From: CBDUXP01 sp965371225 [NCBI: uncultured bacterium]
Lineage (GTDB): Bacteria > Abyssobacteria > SURF-5 > CBDUXP01
Reading direction: 5' to 3'
DNA: 14,423 nt
Assembly: GCA_965371225.1 (NCBI GenBank)
Contig: CBDUXP010000084.1
Span: 1 to 14,423, forward strand
In this document: in pieces, positions 1 through 7,950 of the stretch
How positions within the stretch are numbered: position 1 is the stretch's first letter
Layout of the letters: every line of letters begins with the position of its first letter
Translations under genes and position numbers: made by a program
The notes under the pieces: model-generated
Told to the model about the DNA's origin: nothing
The model's input: the letters and a program-made list of their open reading frames with translations, nothing else
The model's database searches: none

Positions 1-222
1 GAGGGTGGAGTTCGCGTGCGGGATGGCGATGCCCCGTTCCATGCCGGTGGTGACCGACCGCTCGCGCTCGAGCACCACCTCGAGCACGGCGTCGCGGTGC
101 TCGGCCGCCACGACGCCCTCCGCAACGAGCACCTCCACCAGTTGGTGAATGGCATCCCACTTGTCCGGCGCCGTAAAGTTCAGCCGGATCAGCGACTCGG
201 TCAGGATTTCGCTCAGCCGCAC
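1..222 (-). CDS. PTS EIIA (PtsN/fructose-type) domain protein, partial (C-terminus beyond left edge)
   Basis: The first 74 codons are present. The protein begins MRLSEILTESLIRLNF, the usual opening of PtsN-like and fructose-type EIIA domains. It reaches the phosphorylation motif GIAIPHAN, whose histidine (residue 69) would accept phosphate from HPr or a related carrier. EIIA domains of this class act either in sugar uptake or, as stand-alone proteins, as cytoplasmic regulators. Which applies here cannot be told, because the rest of the gene and its neighbours are outside the window. I chose the GTG at 220-222 because it gives the standard N-terminus and has GGCAGG about 7 nt upstream. The gene lies 100 bp beyond the terminator of the hem cluster and is probably a separate transcription unit, although I see no convincing promoter in 223-322. 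Confidence 0.85.
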   Translation of the reverse strand, partial: MRLSEILTESLIRLNFTAPDKWDAIHQLVEVLVAEGVVAAEHRDAVLEVVLERERSVTTGMERGIAIPHANSTL

Positions 223-322
223 GTGCGGACCTGCCAGGGGGCGGCGCCGTGGGGCGTCAGCCGGATTGACCCGCCACGGGCAGCGATGCCGCGGGCCGGG
301 TCTGGAGATGGGGGACGGGCCT

Positions 323-358
323 CAAAAGCAAACCGGCTGTGCACCCGGCACAACCGGT
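323..358 (-). terminator. Rho-independent terminator after hemL
   Basis: Read on the minus strand, an 11-bp stem (358-348 with 342-332) closes a 5-nt loop (343-347). All pairs are Watson-Crick except one G-U wobble. TTTGCTTTTG follows directly (331-322). The stem is only fully paired in the minus-strand transcript, because the plus-strand version has a C-A mismatch. That supports its use for the hemL-end transcript. Confidence 0.85.
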
Positions 359-403
359 CAGACCTCGGCGAGCCTAGCAGACCTCGCGTGCGCGTGCAAA
401 TCC

Positions 404-428
404 CGCGCCCGGCCGGGCCTGGGGCGCG
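404..428 (-). other. GC-rich hairpin just after hemL stop
   Basis: A 7-bp GC stem (404-410 with 422-428) lies 23 bp past the hemL stop codon, and a second GC palindrome (407-418) overlaps it. Only TTT follows on the minus strand, so it is not a convincing terminator by itself. It may help stabilise the 3' end ahead of the clear terminator at 323-358. Confidence 0.3.
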
Positions 429-451
429 CCTTCCGGGGCCAGGCCTGCGCC

Positions 452-1744
452 CTAGAGGCCGGCGAACACCTCGCGGGCGGCCGCGACGGTGGCAGCGATG
501 TCGTCCGCCGTGTGCGCGATGGAGACAAAGCAGCATTCGAACGCGCTCGGCGCGAAGGCGTGGCCGCGCTCCAACATGCCATGAAAGAATCGCGCGTACC
601 GGTCCGCGTCCGCGTCCTGCACTTCTGCGTAATTGCGCGGCGCACCCGCGCGGAAGAAGAGGCCGCAGAGGCTGCCGATCTGGTTCACGTGCAAGGCCAC
701 GTGTGCCTCAGCAGCCGCGGCGCGCAACCCGGTCGCAAACTGGCGGCCCGTCGCCTCCAACGCGTCGTACAGCCCGGGCCCTGCGAGCGCGCGCAACATG
801 GCGAGGCCGGCGGCCACCGCCAGGGGATTCCCGGACAGGGTGCCGGCCTGGTACACGGGCCCGGCGGGCGCCATGTGGCTCATGAGCGCGCGCGAGGCGC
901 CGTACGCGCCGACGGGCAGGCCGCCGCCGATGATCTTGCCCAGGGTCGTGATGTCCGGCTGCACGCCGTACAGCGCTTGGGCCCCGCCCCGCGCCACCCG
1001 GAAGCCGGTGATGACCTCGTCGAAAATCAACAGGGCGCCGTGCTGCGTGCACAGGTCGCGCAGGCCCTGCAGAAAGCCGTCGACCGGCGGCACCATCCCC
1101 ATGTTGCCCGCAACCGGTTCCACGATGACCGCCGCGATCTCGTCCGGCCGCTGCGCGAACAGTTCGCTCACAGCCTCCAGGTCGTTGTAGGGCGCCGTGC
1201 AGGTCGTTGCGGCGACGCTCGACGGAATGCCCGGGCTCGTCGGCACCCCCAGCGTGGCGAGGCCGCTGCCCGCTTGCACCAGCAGCGCATCCACGTGCCC
1301 GTGGTACCCGCCCTCGAACTTGAGAATGCCGTCGCGCCCGGTCGCCCCCCGCGCCAGCCGGAGCGCGCTCATGGTCGCTTCCGTCCCGCTGTTCACGAGG
1401 CGCACCTGCTCGATGCTCGGCACCGCCTCGACGATGGTCTGGGCCAGCGCGGTTTCGCCTTCCGTCGGCGCGCCGAATGAGGTGCCGCCGCGCGCGACCT
1501 CGCACACGGCGTCCACCACGGCGGGCGCGGCGTGGCCGAGGATCAGCGGGCCCCAGGACGCGACGTAGTCCAGGTACGTGTTGCCGTCCACGTCCGTGAT
1601 CCGCGCGCCGGCGGCGGATTGGATGAACAGGGGTTCGCCGCCGACGCCGGCGTACGCGCGCACGGGACTGTTCACGCCGCCGGGAATGACGGCCTGCGCC
1701 GCGGCCCAGGCGGCGTGGGAGCGGTCGGTGCTTCGGTCGGTCAA
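452..1744 (-). CDS. hemL: Glutamate-1-semialdehyde 2,1-aminomutase
   Basis: This PLP enzyme isomerises glutamate-1-semialdehyde to 5-aminolevulinate, the second step of the C5 pathway that begins with HemA. The 430-aa length is normal. Visible motifs are [11 protein letters not shown] near residue 20, [17 protein letters not shown] near 116-132, [11 protein letters not shown] near 145, [10 protein letters not shown] near 240, and [17 protein letters not shown] with the Schiff-base lysine at 270. The start is TTG (1742-1744), 7 bp after the hemB stop, with AGGGCGGG immediately upstream. No other start gives the conserved N-terminus. The gene is the last in the cluster and is followed by an intrinsic terminator. 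The close spacing suggests it is translationally linked to hemB. Identification is secure; only the exact start is open. Confidence 0.97.
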   Translation of the reverse strand: MTDRSTDRSHAAWAAAQAVIPGGVNSPVRAYAGVGGEPLFIQSAAGARITDVDGNTYLDYVASWGPLILGHAAPAVVDAVCEVARGGTSFGAPTEGETALAQTIVEAVPSIEQVRLVNSGTEATMSALRLARGATGRDGILKFEGGYHGHVDALLVQAGSGLATLGVPTSPGIPSSVAATTCTAPYNDLEAVSELFAQRPDEIAAVIVEPVAGNMGMVPPVDGFLQGLRDLCTQHGALLIFDEVITGFRVARGGAQALYGVQPDITTLGKIIGGGLPVGAYGASRALMSHMAPAGPVYQAGTLSGNPLAVAAGLAMLRALAGPGLYDALEATGRQFATGLRAAAAEAHVALHVNQIGSLCGLFFRAGAPRNYAEVQDADADRYARFFHGMLERGHAFAPSAFECCFVSIAHTADDIAATVAAAREVFAGL

Positions 1745-1751
1745 TCCCGCC

Positions 1752-2744
1752 CTACGCCCCCAGCCACTTGGCGGCGTCGGGCGCGTGGTACGTCAGGATC
1801 AGGTCCGCGCCCGCGCGCTTGATGCACGTGAGGGTTTCCAGCACCAGCGCCTGCTCGTCCACCCACCCGTTCGCGGCGGCGGCTTTCACCATCGCGTACT
1901 CGCCGGACACGTTGTACGCCGCCGTGGGCATGTCAAAAGTGTCGCGCACCTGCCGCACGATGTCGAGATAGGGCAGCGCCGGCTTCACCATCACGATGTC
2001 CGCGCCCTCGTCGATGTCCAGCGCCACCTCGCGCAGCGCCTCGCGCGCGTTCGCGGGGTCCATCTGATAGCTCTTCCGGTCGCCGAACTGCGGCGGCGAC
2101 TCCGCCGCGTCGCGGAAGGGACCGTAGAACGCGGACGCGAACTTCGCGGCGTACGACATGATGGGCGTGTCTTCGCATCCTGCGTCGTCCAGCGCGTCAC
2201 GCACCGCACCGATGCGCCCGTCCATCATGTCGCTCGGCGCCACCATGTCCGCGCCCGCGTGCGCGTGCGACACGGCCATCTCCGCCAGCCGGCCGAGCGT
2301 CGCGTCGTTGTCCACGTGAAAGTGCTCCGACTCGGGGTCCCGGCTCACGATGCCGCAGTGGCCATGGTCCGTGTACTCGCACAGGCAGACGTCCGTCACC
2401 ACGCACAGGTCGGGCACCGCGTCCTTGATGCCCTTGATCGCGTCGCAGACGATGCTGTCCATGCCCGTGCCGCTGCCGCCGACGGGATCCTTCGTGTCCG
2501 GAATGCCGAACAGAATGACCGCGGGAATACCGAGCCCGTGCACGTCGCGGGCGAGCGCGGCCGCGGTGTCCACGCTGAGCTGGTACTGGCCCGGCATGCT
2601 CGACACTTCGGCCTTCACGCCGGAGCCCGAGCGCACGAACATGGGGTACATGAGATCCGTCGGCGCGAGCGCCGTTTCCCGCACCATGTCGCGGAGGGCC
2701 GGGGTCGCCCGCAGCCGCCGCAGGCGCTGAATCGGAAAGGCCAT
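1752..2744 (-). CDS. hemB: Delta-aminolevulinic acid dehydratase (porphobilinogen synthase)
   Basis: The enzyme condenses two 5-aminolevulinate molecules into porphobilinogen in the cytoplasm. At 330 aa it is the usual size. The active-site lysines are visible in MSYAAKFASAFYGPFRD (K201) and DIVMVKPALPYLDI (K254). The metal site TDVCLCEYTDHGHCGI has cysteines 120, 122 and 130, which is the zinc-type arrangement rather than the Asp-rich magnesium type. The ATG at 2742-2744 has AGGGG close upstream. A TAGAAT box lies just ahead of that site, but no -35 element is present at the right distance. hemB sits 57 bp downstream of the unknown membrane gene and 7 bp before hemL. Confidence 0.98.
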   Translation of the reverse strand: MAFPIQRLRRLRATPALRDMVRETALAPTDLMYPMFVRSGSGVKAEVSSMPGQYQLSVDTAAALARDVHGLGIPAVILFGIPDTKDPVGGSGTGMDSIVCDAIKGIKDAVPDLCVVTDVCLCEYTDHGHCGIVSRDPESEHFHVDNDATLGRLAEMAVSHAHAGADMVAPSDMMDGRIGAVRDALDDAGCEDTPIMSYAAKFASAFYGPFRDAAESPPQFGDRKSYQMDPANAREALREVALDIDEGADIVMVKPALPYLDIVRQVRDTFDMPTAAYNVSGEYAMVKAAAANGWVDEQALVLETLTCIKRAGADLILTYHAPDAAKWLGA

Positions 2745-2801
2745 AGGGCCCCTATTCTAGTACGGGCGGGACCCGCGGCATCCGGCCCCAGGCGCAGCGG
2801 G

Positions 2802-3230
2802 TTAGGAGAGGCGGGTATCCACCGTGAGAACGAGCACGGTGAACGTCAGGAGCAGCGCCAGGAACAACCACAGAGCGAAGGCCGCGCTGCCCCCCATGTG
2901 GGGGTTGTTCAGCCGCCGCTGTCCCAGCTTGACGCCGAACCAGCCCCCGGCCACCCCCGCGCCGAGCAGTGGCAGGTCGAACAGGAGCAGGCGCGCCCAG
3001 CCGACGATGAAGAACGCGTACAGCGACGGGCGGATGTAGAGGATGGCCAAGGCGTAGATGAGGCCGGGCAGCGCCGCCCACACCGCTTGGGGATTCTGGA
3101 CCAGCTTCAGCCAGACGGCGGCCGCGATCCGTTCCAGCCGGACCCGCACGGGCCCGCCGGGGGGCGGCGTCTCGGCCTGCTCCGCCTGCACCACGTCGGG
3201 CAGGGTGAATTTGCTCAGGGAATCCGACAT
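2802..3230 (-). CDS. Small integral membrane protein of unknown function in the hem cluster
   Basis: I do not recognise this 142-aa protein. The first 30 or so residues are polar and acidic with a TPPPGG stretch. The region at 31-47 is basic and amphipathic. Three to four hydrophobic segments follow: about 50-66, 69-101 (long enough for two spans, with a glycine-rich middle) and 116-137. RRLNNPH forms a short polar loop near 105-111. There is one histidine and no cysteine, so no obvious heme or metal site. The gene is collinear with and surrounded by tetrapyrrole genes (69 bp after cobA-hemD, 57 bp before hemB). These are the widest gaps in the cluster, which may mark it as an insertion. The ATG at 3228-3230 has only a weak GTGAG Shine-Dalgarno. 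Being an open frame of this length with sensible membrane topology, it is probably real, but its role is unknown. Confidence 0.75.
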   Translation of the reverse strand: MSDSLSKFTLPDVVQAEQAETPPPGGPVRVRLERIAAAVWLKLVQNPQAVWAALPGLIYALAILYIRPSLYAFFIVGWARLLLFDLPLLGAGVAGGWFGVKLGQRRLNNPHMGGSAAFALWLFLALLLTFTVLVLTVDTRLS

Positions 3231-3251
3231 CAGCTCACGACCATCGCGTGT

Positions 3252-3278
3252 CCCCCATCGTGCCAGATGCGCGGGGGG
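3252..3278 (-). other. Intercistronic hairpin between cobA-hemD and the small membrane gene
   Basis: CCCCC and CATC (3252-3259) pair with GATG and GGGGG (3266-3278), with a small asymmetric bulge of CGCG type. No T-run follows on the minus strand, so it does not look like a terminator. It lies in the 69-bp gap upstream of the unknown membrane gene and could affect mRNA processing or translation there. Confidence 0.3.
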
Positions 3279-3299
3279 TTTACCACTCTCTTCCGTCTC

Positions 3300-4844
3300 T
3301 TACGCCCCGCCCGTGCCGGCAGGGGCGAGCCCCCAGTGGGCCACGAGCGCGGCGAGGAGGCCGGGAATGTCGTGCTGCTCCGCCTCGACGGCGATGGGCA
3401 CGTCGTACTCGCGCAGGGTGTCCGACGTGATGGGCCCGATACTGGCCGCGGGGGCGTGGGCGAGAATCTGCCGGGCGGGCGCGTCGCCCAGCGCCTGGAA
3501 GAAAAACCGCACGGTGCTTGAACTGGTGAACGTGATCGCGTCGGCCCCGTGCGCGATCAGGTCGGCGCGCACCGCTTCGCTCACCTCCACTTCGGGCACC
3601 GTGTCGTACACGTCCACCACGTCCACGGCCGCGCCGTGTTCGCGCAGCGTCTCGGGCAACACGGACCGCGCCTGCGCCGCCCGCGGGAGGAGGAACCGTT
3701 TGCCGGCAACGGATTCCCGCGCCAGGAGGGTTTCGAGGATGGACTCGGCCACGAATTTCGGAGGAAGGAGGTCCACGGCGATCTTGTACGCCTCCACGGC
3801 GGTCTTGGTGGCCGAGCCGATGGCCGCGATGCGCGCCGTGCCGAGGCCGCGAATGTCCCCGTGGGCAGCCATCACCGCATCGAAGAAGCGCGTCACGCCG
3901 TTGACGCTGGTGAAGATCACGTAATCGTACTCGCCGGCCCGCCGGGCGGCGGCCTCCACCGCGCCGGGATCCGCGGGCGGGACGATGCGAATGGTGGGCA
4001 GCTCGAGAATTTCCGCGCCCTGCGCGGCCAGCCGGTCGACCAGCTCACTCGCCTGCGCCCGGGCACGGGTGACCACGATGCGCCGCCCGAACAGCGGCCG
4101 GGTCTCGAACCACTGGAGCCGCTCGTGAAACTCCACCACGGTGCCCACCAGGGTCAACGCCGGCGCGGTGATGCCGGCCGCTTTCACCCGCTCCGCGATC
4201 TCGCAGAGGGGGGCCGTCACGGTCCGCTGGCGCGGCGTGGTGCCCCACTGAATCACGGCCGTGGGCGTTTGGGGATCGCGCCCGTGATCGATGAGCTGGT
4301 GTGCGATGCGGGGCAGGTTGCGCACCCCCATGTAAAACGCCACGGTCCCGATCCCGGTAGCCAGCGCCCGCCAGTCGATGCCCGATTCCCCCTTCGTCGG
4401 ATCCTCGTGCCCCGTCACCAGCGCGAACGTCGGGGTCGCGGTCCGGTGCGTGACGGGAATGCCGGCGTACGCCGCCGCGGCGATGGCCGCGGTCACGCCC
4501 GGCACCACCTCGTACGGAATCCCGGCGTCGACGAGCACCTCCGCCTCTTCCCCGCCGCGACCGAACACGAAGGGATCGCCGCCCTTCAGGCGCACGACGC
4601 GCTTCCCCTGCCTGGCGAGATCGACGAGCAGCGTCCCGATGGCATCTTGCGGCACGCTCGGCTCGCCGCCGCGCTTGCCTACGTAGTGCAACTCGGCCGC
4701 GGCGTTCGCCATAGCCACGATGCGGGGATTCGCCAGCGCGTCGTACACCACCGCGTCCGCCTCGGCGAGCACCTGTTGGCCGCGCAGGGTGAACAGGCCG
4801 GGATCACCCGGCCCCGCGCCGACCAGATACACCGTGCCGCTCAT
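3300..4844 (-). CDS. cobA-hemD: Uroporphyrinogen-III C-methyltransferase / uroporphyrinogen-III synthase fusion
   Basis: This 514-aa protein joins two enzymes. Residues 1 to about 245 are a SAM-dependent uroporphyrinogen-III methyltransferase (CobA/SUMT). The family marks are VYLVGAGPGDPGLFTLRG at 5-22, LKGGDPFVFGRGGEE at 86-100, VPGVTAAIAAAAYAGIPVTHR near 114-134, LVTGHE at 142-147 and AVIQWGT near 196. Residues about 250-505 are a HemD uroporphyrinogen-III synthase, with GRRIVVTRARAQASEL at 253, DYVIFTSVNGVTRFF near 307, IAAIGSATKTAVE near 339 and DAITFTSSSTVRFFF near 435. The fusion closes the hydroxymethylbilane ring to uroporphyrinogen III and methylates it to precorrin-2, committing product to siroheme or cobalamin. 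The ATG overlaps the hemC stop (ATGA), with GGAG 9 nt upstream inside hemC. Such fusions are well known in several phyla. Confidence 0.96.
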   Translation of the reverse strand: MSGTVYLVGAGPGDPGLFTLRGQQVLAEADAVVYDALANPRIVAMANAAAELHYVGKRGGEPSVPQDAIGTLLVDLARQGKRVVRLKGGDPFVFGRGGEEAEVLVDAGIPYEVVPGVTAAIAAAAYAGIPVTHRTATPTFALVTGHEDPTKGESGIDWRALATGIGTVAFYMGVRNLPRIAHQLIDHGRDPQTPTAVIQWGTTPRQRTVTAPLCEIAERVKAAGITAPALTLVGTVVEFHERLQWFETRPLFGRRIVVTRARAQASELVDRLAAQGAEILELPTIRIVPPADPGAVEAAARRAGEYDYVIFTSVNGVTRFFDAVMAAHGDIRGLGTARIAAIGSATKTAVEAYKIAVDLLPPKFVAESILETLLARESVAGKRFLLPRAAQARSVLPETLREHGAAVDVVDVYDTVPEVEVSEAVRADLIAHGADAITFTSSSTVRFFFQALGDAPARQILAHAPAASIGPITSDTLREYDVPIAVEAEQHDIPGLLAALVAHWGLAPAGTGGA

Positions 4845-5776
4845 GCGGTTCGACTCCGCAGGAGGTCGTCAATAATGTCCGCCGCGCCGGCGTCGAGCAC
4901 CTGCTGCGCCAGCGTCCGGCCCAAGGCCTCCGGCTGGTCGAGCGGCCCGGTGGCGCTGCGGGCAAACGTCCGCGTGCCATCGACGGCGACCACCGCACCG
5001 CGCAGGTCCAGGGCGCCGTCGCGCAACACGGCGTAAGCCCCCACGGGCACGGAGCACCCGCCCCCGCACGCGTCGAGAAAGCCGCGTTCGGCCTGCACGC
5101 ACGCGGCGATGTCCGCAGCGTGGATCGGAGCGAGCAGCGCGCGCCACTCCGGCTCGTCGCGACACTCCACGCCGAGCGCGCCTTGCGCGGGCGCGGGGAG
5201 CATCACCTCGAACGACAGCACTTCACTCGCCTGGTCGCCACACCCGAGCCGCCGCAGGCCGGCGTATGCCAGAATCGTCGCGTCGCATTCGCCGCGGCGC
5301 ACCTTGTCCAGGCGGGTGTCCACGTTGCCGCGGATGTCCTGCACGTGCACGTCCGGCCGGACCGCCAGCAACTGCGCCCTGCGCCGGACACTGCTGGTGC
5401 CCACCGTCGCGCCGGCAGGCAAGGCCGCCAAGGTCGCGCCCTCCCGGCTGACCAGGGCGTCGCGCGCGTCCTCACGCCCGGGCACCGCGCCAATGCACAG
5501 CCCATTCGCCACGGCCGTAGGCAAATCCTTCAGGCTATGCACCGCCACGTCCACGCGCCCGTCGCGCAACGCGTCTTCCAGCTCTTTCGTGAACGCGCCG
5601 GCGCCGCCCAACTGGTGGAGCGGGACGCCCTGCGTGTGGTCTCCGGTGGTCGTGATGAGTTCCAGCACGAACTCCCGATCCGGATGCGCGGCCGCGAGCG
5701 CGGCCTGCACGAGGCCCGCCTGGGTGCGGGCCAGCGTCGAGCCGCGCGTGCCGATGCGAACCGGGCGAGGCACCAC
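4841..5776 (-). CDS. hemC: Hydroxymethylbilane synthase (porphobilinogen deaminase)
   Basis: The enzyme polymerises four porphobilinogens into linear hydroxymethylbilane. I start it at the first of two tandem GTG codons (5774-5776), 7 bp after the hemA stop, giving 311 aa and the standard opening RPVRIGTRGSTLA. With this start the catalytic aspartate in HSLKDLPT is residue 84 and the dipyrromethane-cofactor cysteine in GGGCSVPVGAYA is residue 241, close to the E. coli numbering (84 and 242). An in-frame ATG at 5827 would add 17 residues unlike the family and would overlap hemA. No strong Shine-Dalgarno is visible, so translation may depend on ribosomes finishing hemA. The 3' end overlaps cobA-hemD by 4 nt. 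Confidence 0.96.
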   Translation of the reverse strand: MVPRPVRIGTRGSTLARTQAGLVQAALAAAHPDREFVLELITTTGDHTQGVPLHQLGGAGAFTKELEDALRDGRVDVAVHSLKDLPTAVANGLCIGAVPGREDARDALVSREGATLAALPAGATVGTSSVRRRAQLLAVRPDVHVQDIRGNVDTRLDKVRRGECDATILAYAGLRRLGCGDQASEVLSFEVMLPAPAQGALGVECRDEPEWRALLAPIHAADIAACVQAERGFLDACGGGCSVPVGAYAVLRDGALDLRGAVVAVDGTRTFARSATGPLDQPEALGRTLAQQVLDAGAADIIDDLLRSRTA

Positions 5777-5783
5777 GGGGCCG

Positions 5784-7085
5784 TTAGGATCTCGGCGGCC
5801 GGAGCCGGAGCAGCCGCTCGAACGCACGCAAAATGTGGTGGCCGTCCGGCTCGGCGGCGGCGCTGTTCACCTCTTGCAACGGCTGATTGAGCAGCTTCTT
5901 CACCAGCCGATCCGTAAACTGCCGAATCTCTTCGCGGTCCTGTTCGCTGACCCCGTTCAAGCGGCGCAACGTGCGCTCCAGCTCGGCGTTGCTGACGGCG
6001 TGCCAACTCTCGCGCACCGCCGCAATGGTCGGCCCGAGGTCGCGCGTCTCGAATTCCGTGAAAAACTCCCGCGCCGCCGTGTCGACCATCTCGGTGGCCG
6101 AGACGAGTTCCTGGTTCCGCAGGCCCACGTGCTGCTCGACCACCTCTTTCAAATCATCCAGGTTATAAAGGTACACGTTGTCCAAATCCCCCACGACCGG
6201 GTCGATATCGCGGGGGGTGCTGATGTCGAGGAACAGCATGGTGCGGTTGCGGCGTCGGCGCCGCGCCGCCCGCACGTGCGCTTCCGTCACGACGGTGTGG
6301 GGCGCCGCGCTGGAGCCGATGATGATGTCCGCCTGGGACAGGTGGCGGCCCAGTTGGTCGAACCGGATCGCACTGCCCCGGTAGGCTTTGCTGAGCGCCA
6401 CCGCACGGTCGTAGCTGCGGTTGGCGACCAGCAGGGCGGTGGCGCCCCGCTTCACCAGCGCGCGCACCACGCCCTCCGCGGCTTCGCCCGCGCCGATGAC
6501 GAGGATCGTCTTGTCCGCCAGCCCCGTGAAGATGCGGAGCGCAAAATCCACCGCGACGGACGCGACCGAGACGTGCCCGCGGCCCACCGCGGTTTCCGTC
6601 CGGACCGCCTTGGCCACGTGGAACGCGCGCTGGAACAGGCTGTTGAGGGCTTTGCCCGTGCCCCCGGCCTCGGTGGCGGCGCGGTAGGCCTGCTTCACCT
6701 GCCCGAGCACTTCCGCCTCGCCGACCACCATGGAATCCAGACTGCAGGCGACGCGGAACAGGTGGCGCACGCACTCGGCGCGTTCGTAGGCGTACGCGTG
6801 GTCGCGCACCGTCCCCGCATCGGCACCGGTGAAGTCACTCAGCGACGCGAGCACCCGGTCGCCGGGCAGCGGGTCCGGCGCCGCGAGGTACACCTCGACG
6901 CGATTACACGTGGACACGAACACGCACTCCTCCGCCGACACGGTCGTGCGCAAGTGGTCCAGTAGTGCGGGCACGCGCGACGCATGCAGCGCCAGTTGCT
7001 CGCGCACGTCGAGCGGCGCCGTATCATGATTCACCCCGACGACCTGCAGGTAGCGCGGCCGCGCGGCGGGCGGAGTGGCGGGCAT
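5784..7085 (-). CDS. hemA: Glutamyl-tRNA reductase
   Basis: This NADPH enzyme reduces glutamyl-tRNA to glutamate-1-semialdehyde, the committed step of the C5 pathway. The protein is 433 aa from the ATG at 7083-7085. Its catalytic cysteine is residue 60 in FVSTCNRVEVY. The signature HLFRVACSLDSMVVGEAEVL spans about 109-127, and the NADP-binding loop LVIGAGEAAEG is near 195-205. LDISTPRDIDP lies near 287, and the helical dimerisation domain fills the C-terminal third. The frame is open 27 codons further upstream into ccsA, but the family N-terminus (YLQVVGVNHDTAPLDVRE) fits this ATG, and GAGAAGG lies about 11 nt before it. It follows the ccsA/hemX stop by 19 bp and precedes hemC by 7 bp. Confidence 0.97.
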   Translation of the reverse strand: MPATPPAARPRYLQVVGVNHDTAPLDVREQLALHASRVPALLDHLRTTVSAEECVFVSTCNRVEVYLAAPDPLPGDRVLASLSDFTGADAGTVRDHAYAYERAECVRHLFRVACSLDSMVVGEAEVLGQVKQAYRAATEAGGTGKALNSLFQRAFHVAKAVRTETAVGRGHVSVASVAVDFALRIFTGLADKTILVIGAGEAAEGVVRALVKRGATALLVANRSYDRAVALSKAYRGSAIRFDQLGRHLSQADIIIGSSAAPHTVVTEAHVRAARRRRRNRTMLFLDISTPRDIDPVVGDLDNVYLYNLDDLKEVVEQHVGLRNQELVSATEMVDTAAREFFTEFETRDLGPTIAAVRESWHAVSNAELERTLRRLNGVSEQDREEIRQFTDRLVKKLLNQPLQEVNSAAAEPDGHHILRAFERLLRLRPPRS

Positions 7086-7104
7086 GGTGTGGCGAACCTT
7101 CTCG

Positions 7105-7950
7105 CTAATAGTTCCCGTGACTGACCCCGAGGAACAAGGTGGTGCCCAGGAACGTGAACAACACACAGAGGAAGCCCGCGACGGTTCCCCACGCTACCTT
7201 CCGCCCATAGAGCCACGCCGTCCGGCTGCCGATGAACAGGAACGCGTAGGTCACCCACGTCACGCCCGCGCTCAGGACTTTCGCGTCGCGCGTCCAATCC
7301 CCGGCGAGCAATGCGTGGCGATGCGCCAAGAACACCCCGAGGACGACCGCGATGGTGAACAGGGGAAAGCCGATGGCCAAGATCTGCCGGTTCAGCAGCT
7401 CCATGGCCTCCAGCGACGGCAGGCGGCGTGACAAGCCCCGCAGTTGCTTGTGGCGCAGGCGGCGTTCCTGCAAGACGTACATGCCCGCCGTGATGGCGCC
7501 GACCGTGAACGCGGCGTAGCCCAGGAACGCGCAGAGCATGTGCAGGAGGAACAGGCCGGTGCGCAACTCGGGGCGCACGGTCCCCACCGGCGCGTGCAGG
7601 ACGACCGCCAGCAAGGCCAGGAGCGCGAGGAACGGCAGGAAGAACGTGGGGAGCGCTTCCATGCGCGCGCGCAGGCTCACCACGAGCGCCAGCAGCATGC
7701 TGCACCACAGGAAGAACGTGACGGCCTCGAAGAGGCTGCTGATGGGCAGAAACCCGAGCGCGACCGCGCGCAACGCCAAGAACGCCGTGTAGCCGACCAG
7801 CGCCAGGATCACGCTCCAGTGCGCTACGGGGGACGCCACGTGCGGCGTGCCGTTCGCCGGCGGGCGGATCAGCGTCCGCACGCTCCACGCGCCGCCGACC
7901 CACAGGGCGAGCGTGGCGGCCAGGAACACGAAGCGCTCCACGGCAAGCAT
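7105..7950 (-). CDS. ccsA: HemX/CcsA-family cytochrome c assembly-type membrane protein
   Basis: This 281-aa protein has about eight membrane spans, near 6-26, 46-64, 75-93, 103-119, 133-159, 190-209, 226-244 and 252-275. Family marks of PF01578 are GFLPISSLFEAVTFFLW at 66-82, LLHMLCAFLGYAAFTVGAITAGMY near 135-158 and a terminal SHGNY. The periplasmic tryptophan-rich motif of true heme-handling CcsA/ResC proteins (WGxxWxWD type) is reduced here to DWTRDAKVLSAGVTW. That fits the HemX subgroup found next to hemA better than a cytochrome c synthase. In Bacillus, HemX lowers HemA protein levels; a similar role here is inference from position. The ATG shares one base with the preceding stop (TGATG), and GAGG lies 10 nt upstream. 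The symbol marks the family only, since HemX is equally possible. Confidence 0.9.
   Translation of the reverse strand: MLAVERFVFLAATLALWVGGAWSVRTLIRPPANGTPHVASPVAHWSVILALVGYTAFLALRAVALGFLPISSLFEAVTFFLWCSMLLALVVSLRARMEALPTFFLPFLALLALLAVVLHAPVGTVRPELRTGLFLLHMLCAFLGYAAFTVGAITAGMYVLQERRLRHKQLRGLSRRLPSLEAMELLNRQILAIGFPLFTIAVVLGVFLAHRHALLAGDWTRDAKVLSAGVTWVTYAFLFIGSRTAWLYGRKVAWGTVAGFLCVLFTFLGTTLFLGVSHGNY

Noticed and set aside
407-418. GC palindrome as a protein-binding operator
   Set aside because: A 12-bp all-GC palindrome is expected by chance at this base composition, and it overlaps a hairpin at a 3' end rather than a promoter.
149-1480. Long plus-strand open frame opposite hemL
   Set aside because: It is antisense to a certain hemL, has Arg/Ala/His-rich composition typical of GC-rich shadow frames, and shows no recognisable domain.
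1578-3521. 647-codon plus-strand open frame across hemB and the small membrane gene
   Set aside because: It runs antisense through three genes with strong family matches or membrane topology, and its product is low-complexity Arg/His/Val-rich. This is a by-product of high GC.
5774-5827. Upstream ATG extension of hemC
   Set aside because: It adds 17 residues absent from the family and overlaps the end of hemA. The GTG at 5776 gives near-canonical residue numbering.
5109-6965. 618-codon plus-strand open frame opposite hemC and hemA
   Set aside because: It lies wholly within two secure enzymes on the other strand and has no motif or ribosome-binding site of its own.
7086-7166. Upstream ATG extension of hemA
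   Set aside because: It would overlap the end of the HemX/CcsA gene and add 27 residues not typical of glutamyl-tRNA reductases, while ATG 7085 has a Shine-Dalgarno after the upstream stop.
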